A DNA stretch of 64,000 nt. Source: Deltaproteobacteria bacterium. GTDB lineage: Bacteria; Myxococcota_A; UBA9160; UBA6930. The position numbers and the translations under genes are program-made. Location: contig JAJDAQ010000059.1 of NCBI GenBank assembly GCA_029261815.1, forward strand, positions 1 to 64,000, in the 5' to 3' direction. Of this stretch, positions 1 to 9,550 are shown piece by piece (within the stretch, counting starts at the first letter, position 1; each line of letters opens with the position of its first letter). Under the pieces are notes generated by a model, which saw only the letters and a list, made by a program, of their open reading frames with translations, was not told where the DNA came from and searched no databases.

Positions 1-284
1 GGGAGGGGCGTGAATGACGAAGGGTCGCGACGCAGCAGCTTCAAGCCGTGACGCTCGAGCGCCAGTTCTCGGATCACGGCGGGACGCAGCAGTCCGGCCA
101 CGTAGGCCGCGCGAGACACCCGGTAGCCTGGCCAGAGTTCCTCGGTCACGCAGGCTCCGCCGATGAGCGAGCGCCGCTCGAGGACGACCACGCGCCGTCC
201 GGCGCGCGCCAGATACGCGGCGGTGGTCAGTCCGTTGTGACCCGCTCCGATCACGACCGCGTCGTAACGCACGCTGCCGTCCAT
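1..284 (-). CDS. FAD/NAD(P)-dependent oxidoreductase, phytoene-desaturase/PYROXD2-like (N-terminal part only)
   Basis: The reading frame begins with ATG at 284 and runs off the window edge, leaving about 94 residues. They show an N-terminal Rossmann dinucleotide-binding motif, [10 protein letters not shown], followed by VVVLERR, the usual acidic end of the second beta strand, and then [10 protein letters not shown]. This arrangement is typical of the amine-oxidase/phytoene-dehydrogenase flavoprotein superfamily, which binds FAD and oxidises lipophilic substrates. The substrate cannot be told from this piece. The gene is divergent from cvpA and has a -10-like TAGAGT 6 nt before its ATG with no room for a Shine-Dalgarno site. 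Confidence 0.8.
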   Translation of the reverse strand, partial: MDGSVRYDAVVIGAGHNGLTTAAYLARAGRRVVVLERRSLIGGACVTEELWPGYRVSRAAYVAGLLRPAVIRELALERHGLKLLRRDPSSFTPL

Positions 285-290
285 CCCGTG

Positions 291-296
291 ACTCTA
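291..296 (-). promoter_or_regulatory. -10-like box TAGAGT, 6 nt before the start codon
   Basis: On the minus strand TAGAGT is followed by six bases and then the ATG of the FAD oxidoreductase. If it is a -10 element, transcription would begin at or next to the A of the ATG, giving a leaderless mRNA. No convincing -35 hexamer is visible. Confidence 0.45.
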
Positions 297-341
297 GCTG
301 GCGCGCCAGACACAGGGGAAGCGACAGTGGGGCCCGGTGCC

Positions 342-347
342 TAGAAT
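342..347 (+). promoter_or_regulatory. -10-like box TAGAAT, 7 nt before cvpA
   Basis: TAGAAT lies seven bases upstream of the ATG at 355 and no purine-rich ribosome-binding site fits between them. It is the plus-strand counterpart of the box serving the divergent gene and belongs to the leaderless-type set described in the findings. Confidence 0.45.
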
Positions 348-354
348 CGACGAG

Positions 355-888
355 ATGGAGTGGCTCAGCTTCCTGCGTGACCTGCCCGGGCTCGACATCG
401 TGGCTCTCACCCTGCTGGCCCTCGCGATCGCACGGGGCGCATTTCGCGGTGTCGTCCGCGAGGCATTCTCCCTGGGCGCACTTGCCGCCGCCTTCATCGT
501 GGCAAGGTTCGCGACTTCGCCGGTTGCAGCGTGGTTGACCGAGAGCGCGCCGATGATTCTTCCGCCATGGGCGGCGACGGTGCTCGCTGGCATCGCCGTC
601 GTCACGGCTTCCCTCATCGGAGTCGGTCTCGTCGGACGCACCGTGAGAACCGGGCTCCATGCGGCCGGTCTCGGGTTGTTCGACCGTATCGCGGGCGCAG
701 GACTCGGAGCCGCTGAGGGCGCTCTCGTCATTGCCGTCGGAGTCGCCCTGGGCGCGACCGCGCTCGGCCCTGACCACGCAGCATTGCGCCAGACCCACAC
801 ACTCGCAGCCTATGACTCCGCCATGGACTGGATGGGCCGCGGCCGTCTGGCCGACGTCGCGGCGCCTCCGCTGGAAGTCCGCCGCTAG
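355..888 (+). CDS. cvpA: CvpA family inner-membrane protein
   Basis: A 177-residue protein with four strongly hydrophobic stretches, an early segment typical of the CvpA/colicin V production family (FRGVVREAF, then small and aromatic residues), and a hydrophilic C-terminus. The family are small integral membrane proteins linked to colicin V export and envelope homeostasis; their molecular role is not settled. I chose the ATG at 355 rather than the in-frame GTG at 337 because 337 lies upstream of the TAGAAT box. The gene ends 9 bp from the end of the convergent ispG. Confidence 0.75.
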   Translation: MEWLSFLRDLPGLDIVALTLLALAIARGAFRGVVREAFSLGALAAAFIVARFATSPVAAWLTESAPMILPPWAATVLAGIAVVTASLIGVGLVGRTVRTGLHAAGLGLFDRIAGAGLGAAEGALVIAVGVALGATALGPDHAALRQTHTLAAYDSAMDWMGRGRLADVAAPPLEVRR

Positions 889-897
889 TCGAAGCGG

Positions 898-2919
898 CTA
901 GGCCTCGCTCTTGGGATCTTCCCACGCCCCGTGGTCGCGAATCAGATCGACCAGGCGATCGGGCGCCACACCCTCAGCGACGTTTCGCACGACGCGCTCA
1001 TGTTTCACGTAGAGGTCGACCTTTCCCACGCCCGACCCGACGTAGCCGAAGTCGGCATCCGCCATCTCCCCGGGGCCGTTCACGACGCAACCCATGACCG
1101 CGATCTTCAGGCCAGGAAGGTGACTCGTCCGCTCCTTCACCCGTGCCGTCGTCTCTTCCAGATCGAATAGCGTTCGCCCGCACGAAGGACAGGAGATGAA
1201 CTCGGTCCACGACGTCCGAAGCCGAGCGCCCTGGAGGATGCGATACGCCAGCTGGACATCTTTGACCAGCGAGCCGAAACCGCCCAACGAGACGCGATCG
1301 CCGATCCCGTCGCAAAGCAGCCCACCCAGGTCCGTGGCCGCTCGAAGAATCGCCGCCTCGGCGCCTTCCAGCGGATCGCTGCGGTGACGCAGGACGATGG
1401 GCAACTCGCCGTGCCCAAGTCTGCGGAGGAGCGCGACCAACCGGCGATGCGCATGGGTCGGCAGCAGGTCGCTGATCGAGACCGCGTCCGGTGGTGGCGA
1501 GGCAAACGCTGCCACGATCGCGTCGGGATCCGGGGGGAGAACCCACTCGATCAAGCAGGAGCCATGATCGAGCCTCGGCGCTGCCGCGCCTGGCTCCAGC
1601 ACAATGGCAACGCGCGAAACATGCGGCATGACAGCGGCCGCCAGGGACGCAGGGACGACCGCGGCCAAAGGCAGCTCCCTGTCGAGTCGCGCGAGCGCAC
1701 CGGCGAATTCCGACAAGCGACCCACGTCGTCGGCCGTTTCCACGACCACTTCCACACCCTCGCAGATGAGGTCGCCAAGGGACGCCAGCGCGACGGCCAC
1801 CTGATCGGCGGCATCCTGTGGCGCAAAGGGCATCGGGCCAAGATGCGCTTCGACGCGAACCGGCTCTTCCCCCCCGAAATCACCCACGGTTGTCGTCGCG
1901 CGTCGGCGATGGATGTAGGGATCGTCAATGTAAGGCGCGTCGCCGAGGGTCTGCGGCGCCTCGTCATCCCGCGCGTCGTATCGCGCGGCCAGCGCCTGAG
2001 CGACGGGAATCTCCTTCACCGGGTCCTCGGTCAATGAGACGCGGATGGTGTCGCCGATCCCGTCTTCGAGCAGCGCGCCGATCCCGATCGCACTCTTGAC
2101 GCGCCCATCGTCGCCGTCTCCAGCCTCGGTCACACCGACATGAAAGGGGTACGACGGCGTCCCGAATCCATCGATGGCGACCGACGTCGGCTGGTCCGCG
2201 GAGACTCGCAGGACCGTTCGCTCGGCCAGGCGAGCGGCCAGCAGTCGATAGGCCGTGATTGCGACCTGCGGGTTGCTCGCCTTCATGCTGAAGATCACAT
2301 CGCGATACGACTCCGCCTCGCATACGTCGAGAAACTCAAGCGCGCTCTCGACCATCCCGAGCGGCGTATCCCCGAAGCGGTTGAGGATCCGGTCCGAGAG
2401 CGATCCGTGGTTCGTCCCGATGCGCATTGCGCGCCCCAACTCCTTGCACCGCAGCACCAGGGGGCGGAAGCGGTCGGACATCCGCTCCACTTCCTGGCGG
2501 TACTCGGCATCACCGTACTCCCGCACCTCGAACTTCTTGCGGTCCGCGTAGTTGCCCGGGTTGACCCGTACCTTCTCCACATGAAGCGCCGCTTCCATCG
2601 CCGCATTCGGCGTAAAGTGGATGTCCGCCACGAGCGGGACGTCAACGTTGCGGCGCAGGAGTTCGGCCTTGATCTCTCCGAGCGCTTCCGCGTCGCGGAT
2701 CGAGGGCGCCGTGATGCGAACGATCTCGCAGCCCGCGTCAGCCAGGCGCTCAGCCTGGTCCGCGGTCCCGACGACGTCCTGCGTGTCCGTCGTCGTCATC
2801 GACTGGATCCGGATCGGATTGCCACCGCCAACGCCGACGCCGCCCACATCGACCTCGAAGGTTCGTCGACGCCGGTATCGGTTCGGGTCCGGAACGTGCC
2901 AGCCCGGCAGGCGACTCAC
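898..2919 (-). CDS. ispG: 4-hydroxy-3-methylbut-2-enyl diphosphate synthase, long form
   Basis: IspG (GcpE) reduces methylerythritol cyclodiphosphate to HMBPP in the non-mevalonate isoprenoid pathway. The N-terminal TIM barrel is clear (IRIQSMTTTDT, VRVNPGN, IGTNHGSLSDR). The C-terminal iron-sulfur domain has SCPSCGR and GCVVNGPGE, which supply the three cluster cysteines, with the catalytic Glu in the last motif. At 673 residues it is far longer than the roughly 370-residue E. coli type. The extra middle domain, about residues 285-530, corresponds to the insertion seen in plant, Chlamydia and Bacteroidetes enzymes. The GTG start overlaps the alaS stop by 4 bp (GTGA), so translation is probably coupled to alaS. 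Confidence 0.93.
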   Translation of the reverse strand: MSRLPGWHVPDPNRYRRRRTFEVDVGGVGVGGGNPIRIQSMTTTDTQDVVGTADQAERLADAGCEIVRITAPSIRDAEALGEIKAELLRRNVDVPLVADIHFTPNAAMEAALHVEKVRVNPGNYADRKKFEVREYGDAEYRQEVERMSDRFRPLVLRCKELGRAMRIGTNHGSLSDRILNRFGDTPLGMVESALEFLDVCEAESYRDVIFSMKASNPQVAITAYRLLAARLAERTVLRVSADQPTSVAIDGFGTPSYPFHVGVTEAGDGDDGRVKSAIGIGALLEDGIGDTIRVSLTEDPVKEIPVAQALAARYDARDDEAPQTLGDAPYIDDPYIHRRRATTTVGDFGGEEPVRVEAHLGPMPFAPQDAADQVAVALASLGDLICEGVEVVVETADDVGRLSEFAGALARLDRELPLAAVVPASLAAAVMPHVSRVAIVLEPGAAAPRLDHGSCLIEWVLPPDPDAIVAAFASPPPDAVSISDLLPTHAHRRLVALLRRLGHGELPIVLRHRSDPLEGAEAAILRAATDLGGLLCDGIGDRVSLGGFGSLVKDVQLAYRILQGARLRTSWTEFISCPSCGRTLFDLEETTARVKERTSHLPGLKIAVMGCVVNGPGEMADADFGYVGSGVGKVDLYVKHERVVRNVAEGVAPDRLVDLIRDHGAWEDPKSEA

Positions 2920-5552
2920 GCCGAGGCTTCCTCGATCAGCGCATGGAGACGAGCCGTCGCGGCATCGAGCTGACTCGGATCGTTGCCCCCGGCTTGCGCG
3001 AAGTCTGGACGGCCACCGCCCTTGCCACCGACGACCTGCGCCACTTCCCTCACCAGGTCACCGGCTTTCAACCGCTTCGTGAGTTCCTTCGAAACGCCTA
3101 GCGCAAGCGCCACGCTGTCCCCGTCGACCGAGGTCACCATGACCACACCGCCGCCCTGCTTTCTGCGCAGATCATCGACGATCCCGCGAAGCTCCTTGCC
3201 CGCGATGCCGTCGACGCGACGAACGAGGACCTGCACGCCCGCGATCTCGTGGACTTCGTCTGCTGACGCACCCTGCCCGCCGGTCGCGGCCTGCCGCTTG
3301 AGGTCCGAAATCTCCTTCTCGGCGGCCTTCCGATCGGCCAGCAACTTCTCGACGCGAACCGGCGCGTCTTCGGCCGGCACGCGGAGGAGTTCGCTGACCG
3401 CGCGCAGCGCGTGTTGCTGTCGCCGGACATGATGCAGGGCGCCCATCCCGGTCAGCGCCTCGATCCTGCGGATCCCGGCGGCGATGCCACCTTCGGACAC
3501 GACCTTGAGCAGACCAATGTCGCCGGTTGCGCGGGCGTGCGTGCCGCCGCAAAGCTCGGTCGAGACCTCGCCAAACTGCACCACGCGCACCACGTCGCCA
3601 TATTTTTCTTCGAACATCGCGATGGCACCGGCAGCGATCGCGGCCTTGTAGCCCATCTGATCGACGCGTCCGGACGCATTGTCTTCGATCCAGGAGTTCA
3701 CCAGGTCCTCGATCCGTTCGATTTCTTCTTCGCTGACGGGCGCGTCGTGGGTGAAGTCGAAGCGCAATCGATCGGGGGAAACGAGCGACCCCTTCTGAAC
3801 GGCGTCGGGCCCGAGGACCTCCCGCAGTGCCGCGTGCAGCAGGTGGGTGCCGGTGTGGTTGCGCACGGTTGCTGCGCGCGCCTGAGCGTCGACATGGAGT
3901 GTGGCGGCTTCGCCATTCGCGACGCTGCCTTCTCGAACCGTTCCGCGGTGAACCACCAGCTGTCCCACCGGGCGTTGGGTATCGACGACATCGACGCATC
4001 CGCCCGCCGTGGTGATCGTGCCGCGGTCGCCGACCTGGCCCCCGCTTTCGGCGTAGAAGGGTGTGGTCCCGACGATCACGTCGACTTCGGTCCCCGCGCC
4101 CGCCGATTCCACCACCTCGCCTCCAACGATCAGCGCCTGGATGGCGGCCTCGCCCGCGAGTTCGTCGTACCCCGTGAATTCGGTTTCGATGTCGTTGGCG
4201 ATGCGCCCGTAGACGGCCGAAACGCCGGCATCGCCGCTGCCCTTCCAGGCCTCACGCGAGCGCGTGCGCTGCGATTGCATTGCCGCGTCGAAGCCTTCGT
4301 TGTCCGTCGTCAGGCCATGGCCGCGTAGGATGTCCTGGGTCAGGTCGACCGGGAAACCGAACGTGTCATAGAGACGAAAGACGACGGGACCCGGCAGCAC
4401 CGCTTCGCCGCGACCCTTCACTTCCTCGATTTCGCCTTCGAGCAGAGCGAGCCCCTTCGACAGGGTTTCGAGAAAGCGTTCTTCTTCGCGGCGCGTTCGG
4501 CCCGTGATGTAGTCACGCCGATCCACGAGTTCGGGGTAGGCCTCGCCCATTTCATCGATCACGCGGTCGACAACGTGGTGCAGGAAGGGCTCGTTCATCC
4601 CGAGCAGGACACCGTGGCGCGAAGCGCGCCGCAAAATCCGCCGGACGACATAACCACGACCCTCGTTCGAGGGCAGGACACCGTCGCTGATCAGGAACGA
4701 CACCGCGCGAGCATGGTCGGCGACGACCTTCAGGGAGACATCGCTCTCGACATCGGTGCCGAGGGCCACGCCGGACAGTTCTTGCGCGCGTTCGAGAAGC
4801 GGCATGAACAGGTCGGTTTCGTAGTTATTCGCCTTCCCCTGCAGGATCTGGGTCGTGCGCTCGAGCCCCAGGCCGGTATCGACCGAAGGCTTCGGCAACG
4901 GCTCCATCTTACCGTTGGCGTCCCGGTTGTACTGCATGAAGACGAGGTTCCAGAACTCGAGAAAGCGGCCGCTCTCGCTCGACGGATCGTCGTTATCGAC
5001 CCCTGCAATGGGCCCCCGGTCGAGGTGGATTTCGGTGCAGGGGCCGCACGGCCCGGTGTCGCCCATGCTCCAGAAGTTCTCCTCCTCATCGAGGCGGTAG
5101 ATCTTCTCCGGCGGCAACCCGATCTCGTTCTCCCAGATCAGTGCGGCTTCGTCGTCCTCTCGAAAGACCGAGACGACCAGGTCCTTCATTTCGAACCCGT
5201 AGTGCTGGGTCAAGAGTTCCCAGGCATACAGAATCGCGTCCTGCTTGAAGTAGTCGCCGAACGAGAAATTGCCCAGCATCTCGAAGAAGGTGTGGTGGCG
5301 AGCGCTGCGACCCACTTCCTCGAGGTCGTTGTGCTTGCCGGAGACCCGCATGACCTTCTGGCTGGAGGTCGCACGCGAATACGGCCGGGTCTCTTCTCCG
5401 GTGAAGACCCGCTTGAACGGCACCATCCCCGCGTTGACGAAGAGCAGGGTCGGGTCCTGGGGCACCAGGTGCGCAGACGCGACCCGCGAATGGCCCTTCG
5501 ACTCGAAGAACGAGAGGTAGGTCTCTCGAATGTCCCTGGCACTACGGCTCAC
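2916..5552 (-). CDS. alaS: Alanyl-tRNA synthetase
   Basis: Class II synthetase of about 878 residues, the family's usual length, charging tRNA-Ala. The N-terminal catalytic core contains FFESKGH, the motif around FVNAGMVPFK, and GLGLERT. The editing domain carries HTGTHLLHAALRE, and the C-Ala region ends the protein with GKGGGRPDFAQAGG. I chose the GTG at 5552 because AAGGAG lies 7 nt upstream and the protein then starts close to the conserved DIRETYLSFF block; an upstream in-frame start would add 15 unconserved residues. First gene of an alaS-ispG operon. Confidence 0.96.
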   Translation of the reverse strand: MSRSARDIRETYLSFFESKGHSRVASAHLVPQDPTLLFVNAGMVPFKRVFTGEETRPYSRATSSQKVMRVSGKHNDLEEVGRSARHHTFFEMLGNFSFGDYFKQDAILYAWELLTQHYGFEMKDLVVSVFREDDEAALIWENEIGLPPEKIYRLDEEENFWSMGDTGPCGPCTEIHLDRGPIAGVDNDDPSSESGRFLEFWNLVFMQYNRDANGKMEPLPKPSVDTGLGLERTTQILQGKANNYETDLFMPLLERAQELSGVALGTDVESDVSLKVVADHARAVSFLISDGVLPSNEGRGYVVRRILRRASRHGVLLGMNEPFLHHVVDRVIDEMGEAYPELVDRRDYITGRTRREEERFLETLSKGLALLEGEIEEVKGRGEAVLPGPVVFRLYDTFGFPVDLTQDILRGHGLTTDNEGFDAAMQSQRTRSREAWKGSGDAGVSAVYGRIANDIETEFTGYDELAGEAAIQALIVGGEVVESAGAGTEVDVIVGTTPFYAESGGQVGDRGTITTAGGCVDVVDTQRPVGQLVVHRGTVREGSVANGEAATLHVDAQARAATVRNHTGTHLLHAALREVLGPDAVQKGSLVSPDRLRFDFTHDAPVSEEEIERIEDLVNSWIEDNASGRVDQMGYKAAIAAGAIAMFEEKYGDVVRVVQFGEVSTELCGGTHARATGDIGLLKVVSEGGIAAGIRRIEALTGMGALHHVRRQQHALRAVSELLRVPAEDAPVRVEKLLADRKAAEKEISDLKRQAATGGQGASADEVHEIAGVQVLVRRVDGIAGKELRGIVDDLRRKQGGGVVMVTSVDGDSVALALGVSKELTKRLKAGDLVREVAQVVGGKGGGRPDFAQAGGNDPSQLDAATARLHALIEEASA

Positions 5553-5698
5553 GGCTTGACTCCTTGTCCGCTGCCGGCAGCCGGTAGCGGGATCCAAGCC
5601 GCGGAAGTTACCCGAGTCCGCCGGCCGCGCACCGGCGCAGGGTGCGACGAGCCAAGGGTCGCGGCATGCTGCGGGGGACCCCTCCGAGGAGACCGCAC

Positions 5699-6331
5699 GT
5701 GAATCGACGAACCCGCATGATCGGCCTGACCACTGTTGCCGTGGCCCTCACATTCGGCTGCGCCGGAAACACGCTCGAAGCGGAGCGGCCCCTGTTCGCC
5801 GAACTCCTGGCGCTGGCACCCGGAAGCGTCGTCGCCGATATCGGAGCCGGGAACGGCGCCTACGCGATCGCGCTGGCGCCCCTCGTAGCGCCCGGGGGGC
5901 GCATGATCGCGACCGAACTCGAAGCGGAGCAACGTGAGGCGATCCTGGCCGCCGCAGCAGAAGCCGGCGTTCCGGTCGAAGTCCGTCCGGCCGACCTCGG
6001 GGGCACGGGCCTTCCTCCAGAAAGCTGCGACGCGATTTTTCTGCGTGACGTCTACCACCACCTGACCGACCCGAAATCCTTCGTTGCAAGCCTCTACGAG
6101 ACACTCCGGCCCGGCGGCCGGCTGGTCCTGGTCGACTTCCCCCCCGCATGGTTGCTGGCATTCGCCACACCGGAAGGCATTCCCGGGGACCGTGGCGGCC
6201 ACGGCATCTCGCCGGACCTCATGATCGAGGAATTGGAGGCCGCGGGCTTTCGCACCCTCGAAACCATCGACCCGTGGCCCAGCGCGAACTTCGTGACGAA
6301 GACCTACGCCGTCGCCTTCGAGCGCCCGTGA
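5699..6331 (+). CDS. SAM-dependent methyltransferase-like protein with a lipoprotein signal
   Basis: A 210-residue protein. After a GTG start (GAGGAG 7 nt upstream) comes a short basic stretch, a hydrophobic segment and FGCAGN, a plausible lipobox with Cys as the first mature residue. Next is a class I methyltransferase fold: the SAM-binding VADIGAGNGAYA, an acidic strand end at ATELEAE, and the later DAIFLRDVYHHLTDP and LRPGGRLVLVDF blocks. A SAM-binding fold behind an export signal is odd because SAM is cytoplasmic. Either the signal is not used, or this is one of the uncharacterised exported methyltransferase-like lipoproteins. Substrate unknown. Confidence 0.75.
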   Translation: MNRRTRMIGLTTVAVALTFGCAGNTLEAERPLFAELLALAPGSVVADIGAGNGAYAIALAPLVAPGGRMIATELEAEQREAILAAAAEAGVPVEVRPADLGGTGLPPESCDAIFLRDVYHHLTDPKSFVASLYETLRPGGRLVLVDFPPAWLLAFATPEGIPGDRGGHGISPDLMIEELEAAGFRTLETIDPWPSANFVTKTYAVAFERP

Positions 6332-6379
6332 CCCCACGGACGAGTTCGGCGCGGGCGGGAAGGAACACGTGCGGCCGTT

Positions 6380-6416
6380 GTCGACCCGGGTCGACTTTCG
6401 CGAACGAACGTTCGCG
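6380..6416. terminator. Two adjacent hairpins between convergent genes
   Basis: A perfect 16-bp palindrome (6380-6395) is followed by a 7-bp stem with a 4-nt loop (6399-6416, CGCGAAC/GTTCGCG). They sit between the stops of the methyltransferase gene and pilT. Neither is followed by a convincing T-run, so they may act as a bidirectional transcription boundary or mRNA-end stabiliser rather than as classical intrinsic terminators. Confidence 0.45.
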
Positions 6417-6425
6417 CTCTGCCAG

Positions 6426-7610
6426 CTAGAAGCGTTCGATGAAGTCCGGTGAGCCGTCGCCTTCGACGTCGCTCTTCTCGTCGTCGATCACGGCCTCTTC
6501 ACCTTCGAAGTCGTCCCAGGTACCGTCCGATGTCGACGCGACGCCCTTGAAGCGCAGCACGAAGTCGTCGCGGTTGGTGCAGTGCTTCAGTGCTTCGTCG
6601 TACGAAACGAGGCCCTGCTTGACCAGGTGCATGAGGCTCTGGTCGAAGGTCTGCATGCCGTAGGTCGTGAAGCCCTTCGAGATCGCATCGTTGATCTCCT
6701 TCGTACGGTCCTTGTCCGAGATGCACTCGCGAATCAAACCGGTCGAAACCATGACCTCGAGCGCCGGAACCCGACCCTTGCCGTCAGCGCGCGGAACGAG
6801 ACGCTGCGAGATGACCGCCTTGATGATCGACGAGAGCTGGAGTCGGACCTGCTTCTGCTGGTACGGCGGAAAAACCGAGATGATCCGATTGATCGTCTCC
6901 GTGGCATCGAGCGTATGAAGCGTCGACATCACGAGGTGGCCGGTCTCCGCGGCCGTGATGGCGGTCTCGATCGTCTCGAAGTCGCGCATCTCACCGACGA
7001 GAATGACGTCGGGATCCTGACGCAGTGCCGCGCGAAGCGCGTTCGCGAAGCTCTGGGTATCGACGCCAATCTCCCGCTGATTCACCACGGAGCGACGGTC
7101 GCGGATCAAGAACTCGATCGGGTCCTCGATCGTCATGATGTGACACGTACGGTTCGAGTTGATGTGGTCGATCATCGCCGCCAATGTCGTCGACTTGCCT
7201 GAACCCGTCGTGCCGGTCACGAGCACCAGACCGCGATGCTCCATCGAGATCTTCTCGACGACCTTGGGCAAGAAGAGCTGGTCGATCGTCTTGACGCCGA
7301 ACGGGATGACGCGGAAGACGATGCCGACGGTGCCGCGCTGCTGGAACACGTTGACACGGAAGCGGCCGAGGCCCGGGATCCCGTATGCGAGGTCGGCCTC
7401 GCGGAATTCGTCGAAGCGCGCCTTCTGCACCTCGTTCATGATGCCGAGAGCGACCTGCTGCATGTCTTCGGGCAGGATCCGTTCGCCGTTTTTCAACGGA
7501 ACGAGCGCACCATCCACGCGAAACATCGGCGGCAGACCCGACTTGAGGTGGATGTCGGAAGCACCGCCCTTGAGGGCGACCTTCAGGATCTCGTCCAGCT
7601 GCAGGGCCAT
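6426..7610 (-). CDS. pilT: Twitching motility / pilus retraction ATPase
   Basis: A 394-residue type II/IV secretion ATPase of the PilT group, which depolymerises type IV pili at the inner-membrane base. The N-terminal part has GGASDIHLKSGLPP. The ATPase domain carries Walker A TGTTGSGKSTT, the Asp box IEDPIEF, Walker B DVILVGEMRD and the His box GHLVMSTLHT. The C-terminal MQTFDQSLMHLVKQG block is characteristic of PilT and PilU. It ends in an acidic tail longer than in E. coli PilT. GAGGAG lies 7 nt before the ATG. No other pilus genes are nearby. Confidence 0.93.
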   Translation of the reverse strand: MALQLDEILKVALKGGASDIHLKSGLPPMFRVDGALVPLKNGERILPEDMQQVALGIMNEVQKARFDEFREADLAYGIPGLGRFRVNVFQQRGTVGIVFRVIPFGVKTIDQLFLPKVVEKISMEHRGLVLVTGTTGSGKSTTLAAMIDHINSNRTCHIMTIEDPIEFLIRDRRSVVNQREIGVDTQSFANALRAALRQDPDVILVGEMRDFETIETAITAAETGHLVMSTLHTLDATETINRIISVFPPYQQKQVRLQLSSIIKAVISQRLVPRADGKGRVPALEVMVSTGLIRECISDKDRTKEINDAISKGFTTYGMQTFDQSLMHLVKQGLVSYDEALKHCTNRDDFVLRFKGVASTSDGTWDDFEGEEAVIDDEKSDVEGDGSPDFIERF

Positions 7611-7761
7611 CTCATCACTCCTCGAGCATGCGCACTCCGGTCGCGGAGCAGAGGCACGCTCAAGGCATCGTTTCGACTCACCCGTGCAGATTCTTGAGGC
7701 TCCTCACGGACGGGACCAGCACGGACAGGCCCTACCGGTCGTCCCAGGGCCCACCCGCGAC

Positions 7762-7795
7762 AGCCCCCACGGCGAGTCGATTCCCCGTGGGGGCT
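7762..7795 (-). terminator. Strong hairpin downstream of recA
   Basis: An 11-bp perfect stem (7762-7772 with 7785-7795) and a 12-nt loop, 13 bp beyond the recA stop. No T-run follows on the minus strand. The rest of the 198-bp recA-pilT gap shows nothing gene-like. Confidence 0.5.
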
Positions 7796-7808
7796 TTGCG
7801 GTGCTGGA

Positions 7809-8903
<1,095 letters not shown>

Positions 8904-8929
8904 ATCAATCTCTCTCCATTCCTGGGAAA

Positions 8930-9550
8930 TCAGGGGTGACTGGACGGAGCCGCCGCTGTGGCGGACCCGAGCGGGATCGTTTCGAGCACGCGATGGCGAG
9001 CACCATCGCGTGCGAGTTCACTTTGGAAGAGCACGACGCGGTCAATCCACCATTCGGCGGGGTCCGGTGCCGGCAATTCGAGTGCGGGAAGGCGGCGGCT
9101 TCGGAGCCTGCCCAGAGTCACGTGCGCACGGAACTTGCGGCGCTCCGGTGCGAAGCCTTGGGGTTCGATCGCGGACGCAATGCGCTCCGCGACCGCTGCG
9201 AGCGGCTCTTCTGGCGACGCTTCGAGTACGACGCCGCGCGGTCGTCGGGGAGCCGGAAAGGCCACAGGCGCTCCCAGCTTCACCGCGAATGCATCGACGT
9301 CGGCCAACGCTTCGCCCACCGCGGCAGTGAGGGCAGGCACATCGTCGACACCCACGTTGCCCAGGAAACGCAGCGTCAGGTGCAGCGCGTCTGCGCGCAC
9401 CCAGCGCACCGCATCGCCATCGGTCGCCGCATGTAGCGACGCGATCTGCTGGCTCACGCCCGCGCGCAGTGCCTCCGGCAACGGCACCGCAAAGAAGGCG
9501 CGGACCGCCTGCCCGTGTTTGCGGGCCGAGATGCCGAATGCGTCGCTCAT
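8930..9550 (-). CDS. thpR: RNA 2',3'-cyclic phosphodiesterase (LigT/ThpR family)
   Basis: A 206-residue 2H phosphoesterase. The two catalytic HxTx motifs are HLTLRFLGN and HVTLGRL, spaced as in ThpR. The N-terminal [13 protein letters not shown] is typical of the family, which opens 2',3'-cyclic phosphates on RNA ends. The ATG at 9550 overlaps the cinA stop in an ATGA arrangement, so the longer upstream reading frame is discarded. Confidence 0.9.
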   Translation of the reverse strand: MSDAFGISARKHGQAVRAFFAVPLPEALRAGVSQQIASLHAATDGDAVRWVRADALHLTLRFLGNVGVDDVPALTAAVGEALADVDAFAVKLGAPVAFPAPRRPRGVVLEASPEEPLAAVAERIASAIEPQGFAPERRKFRAHVTLGRLRSRRLPALELPAPDPAEWWIDRVVLFQSELARDGARHRVLETIPLGSATAAAPSSHP

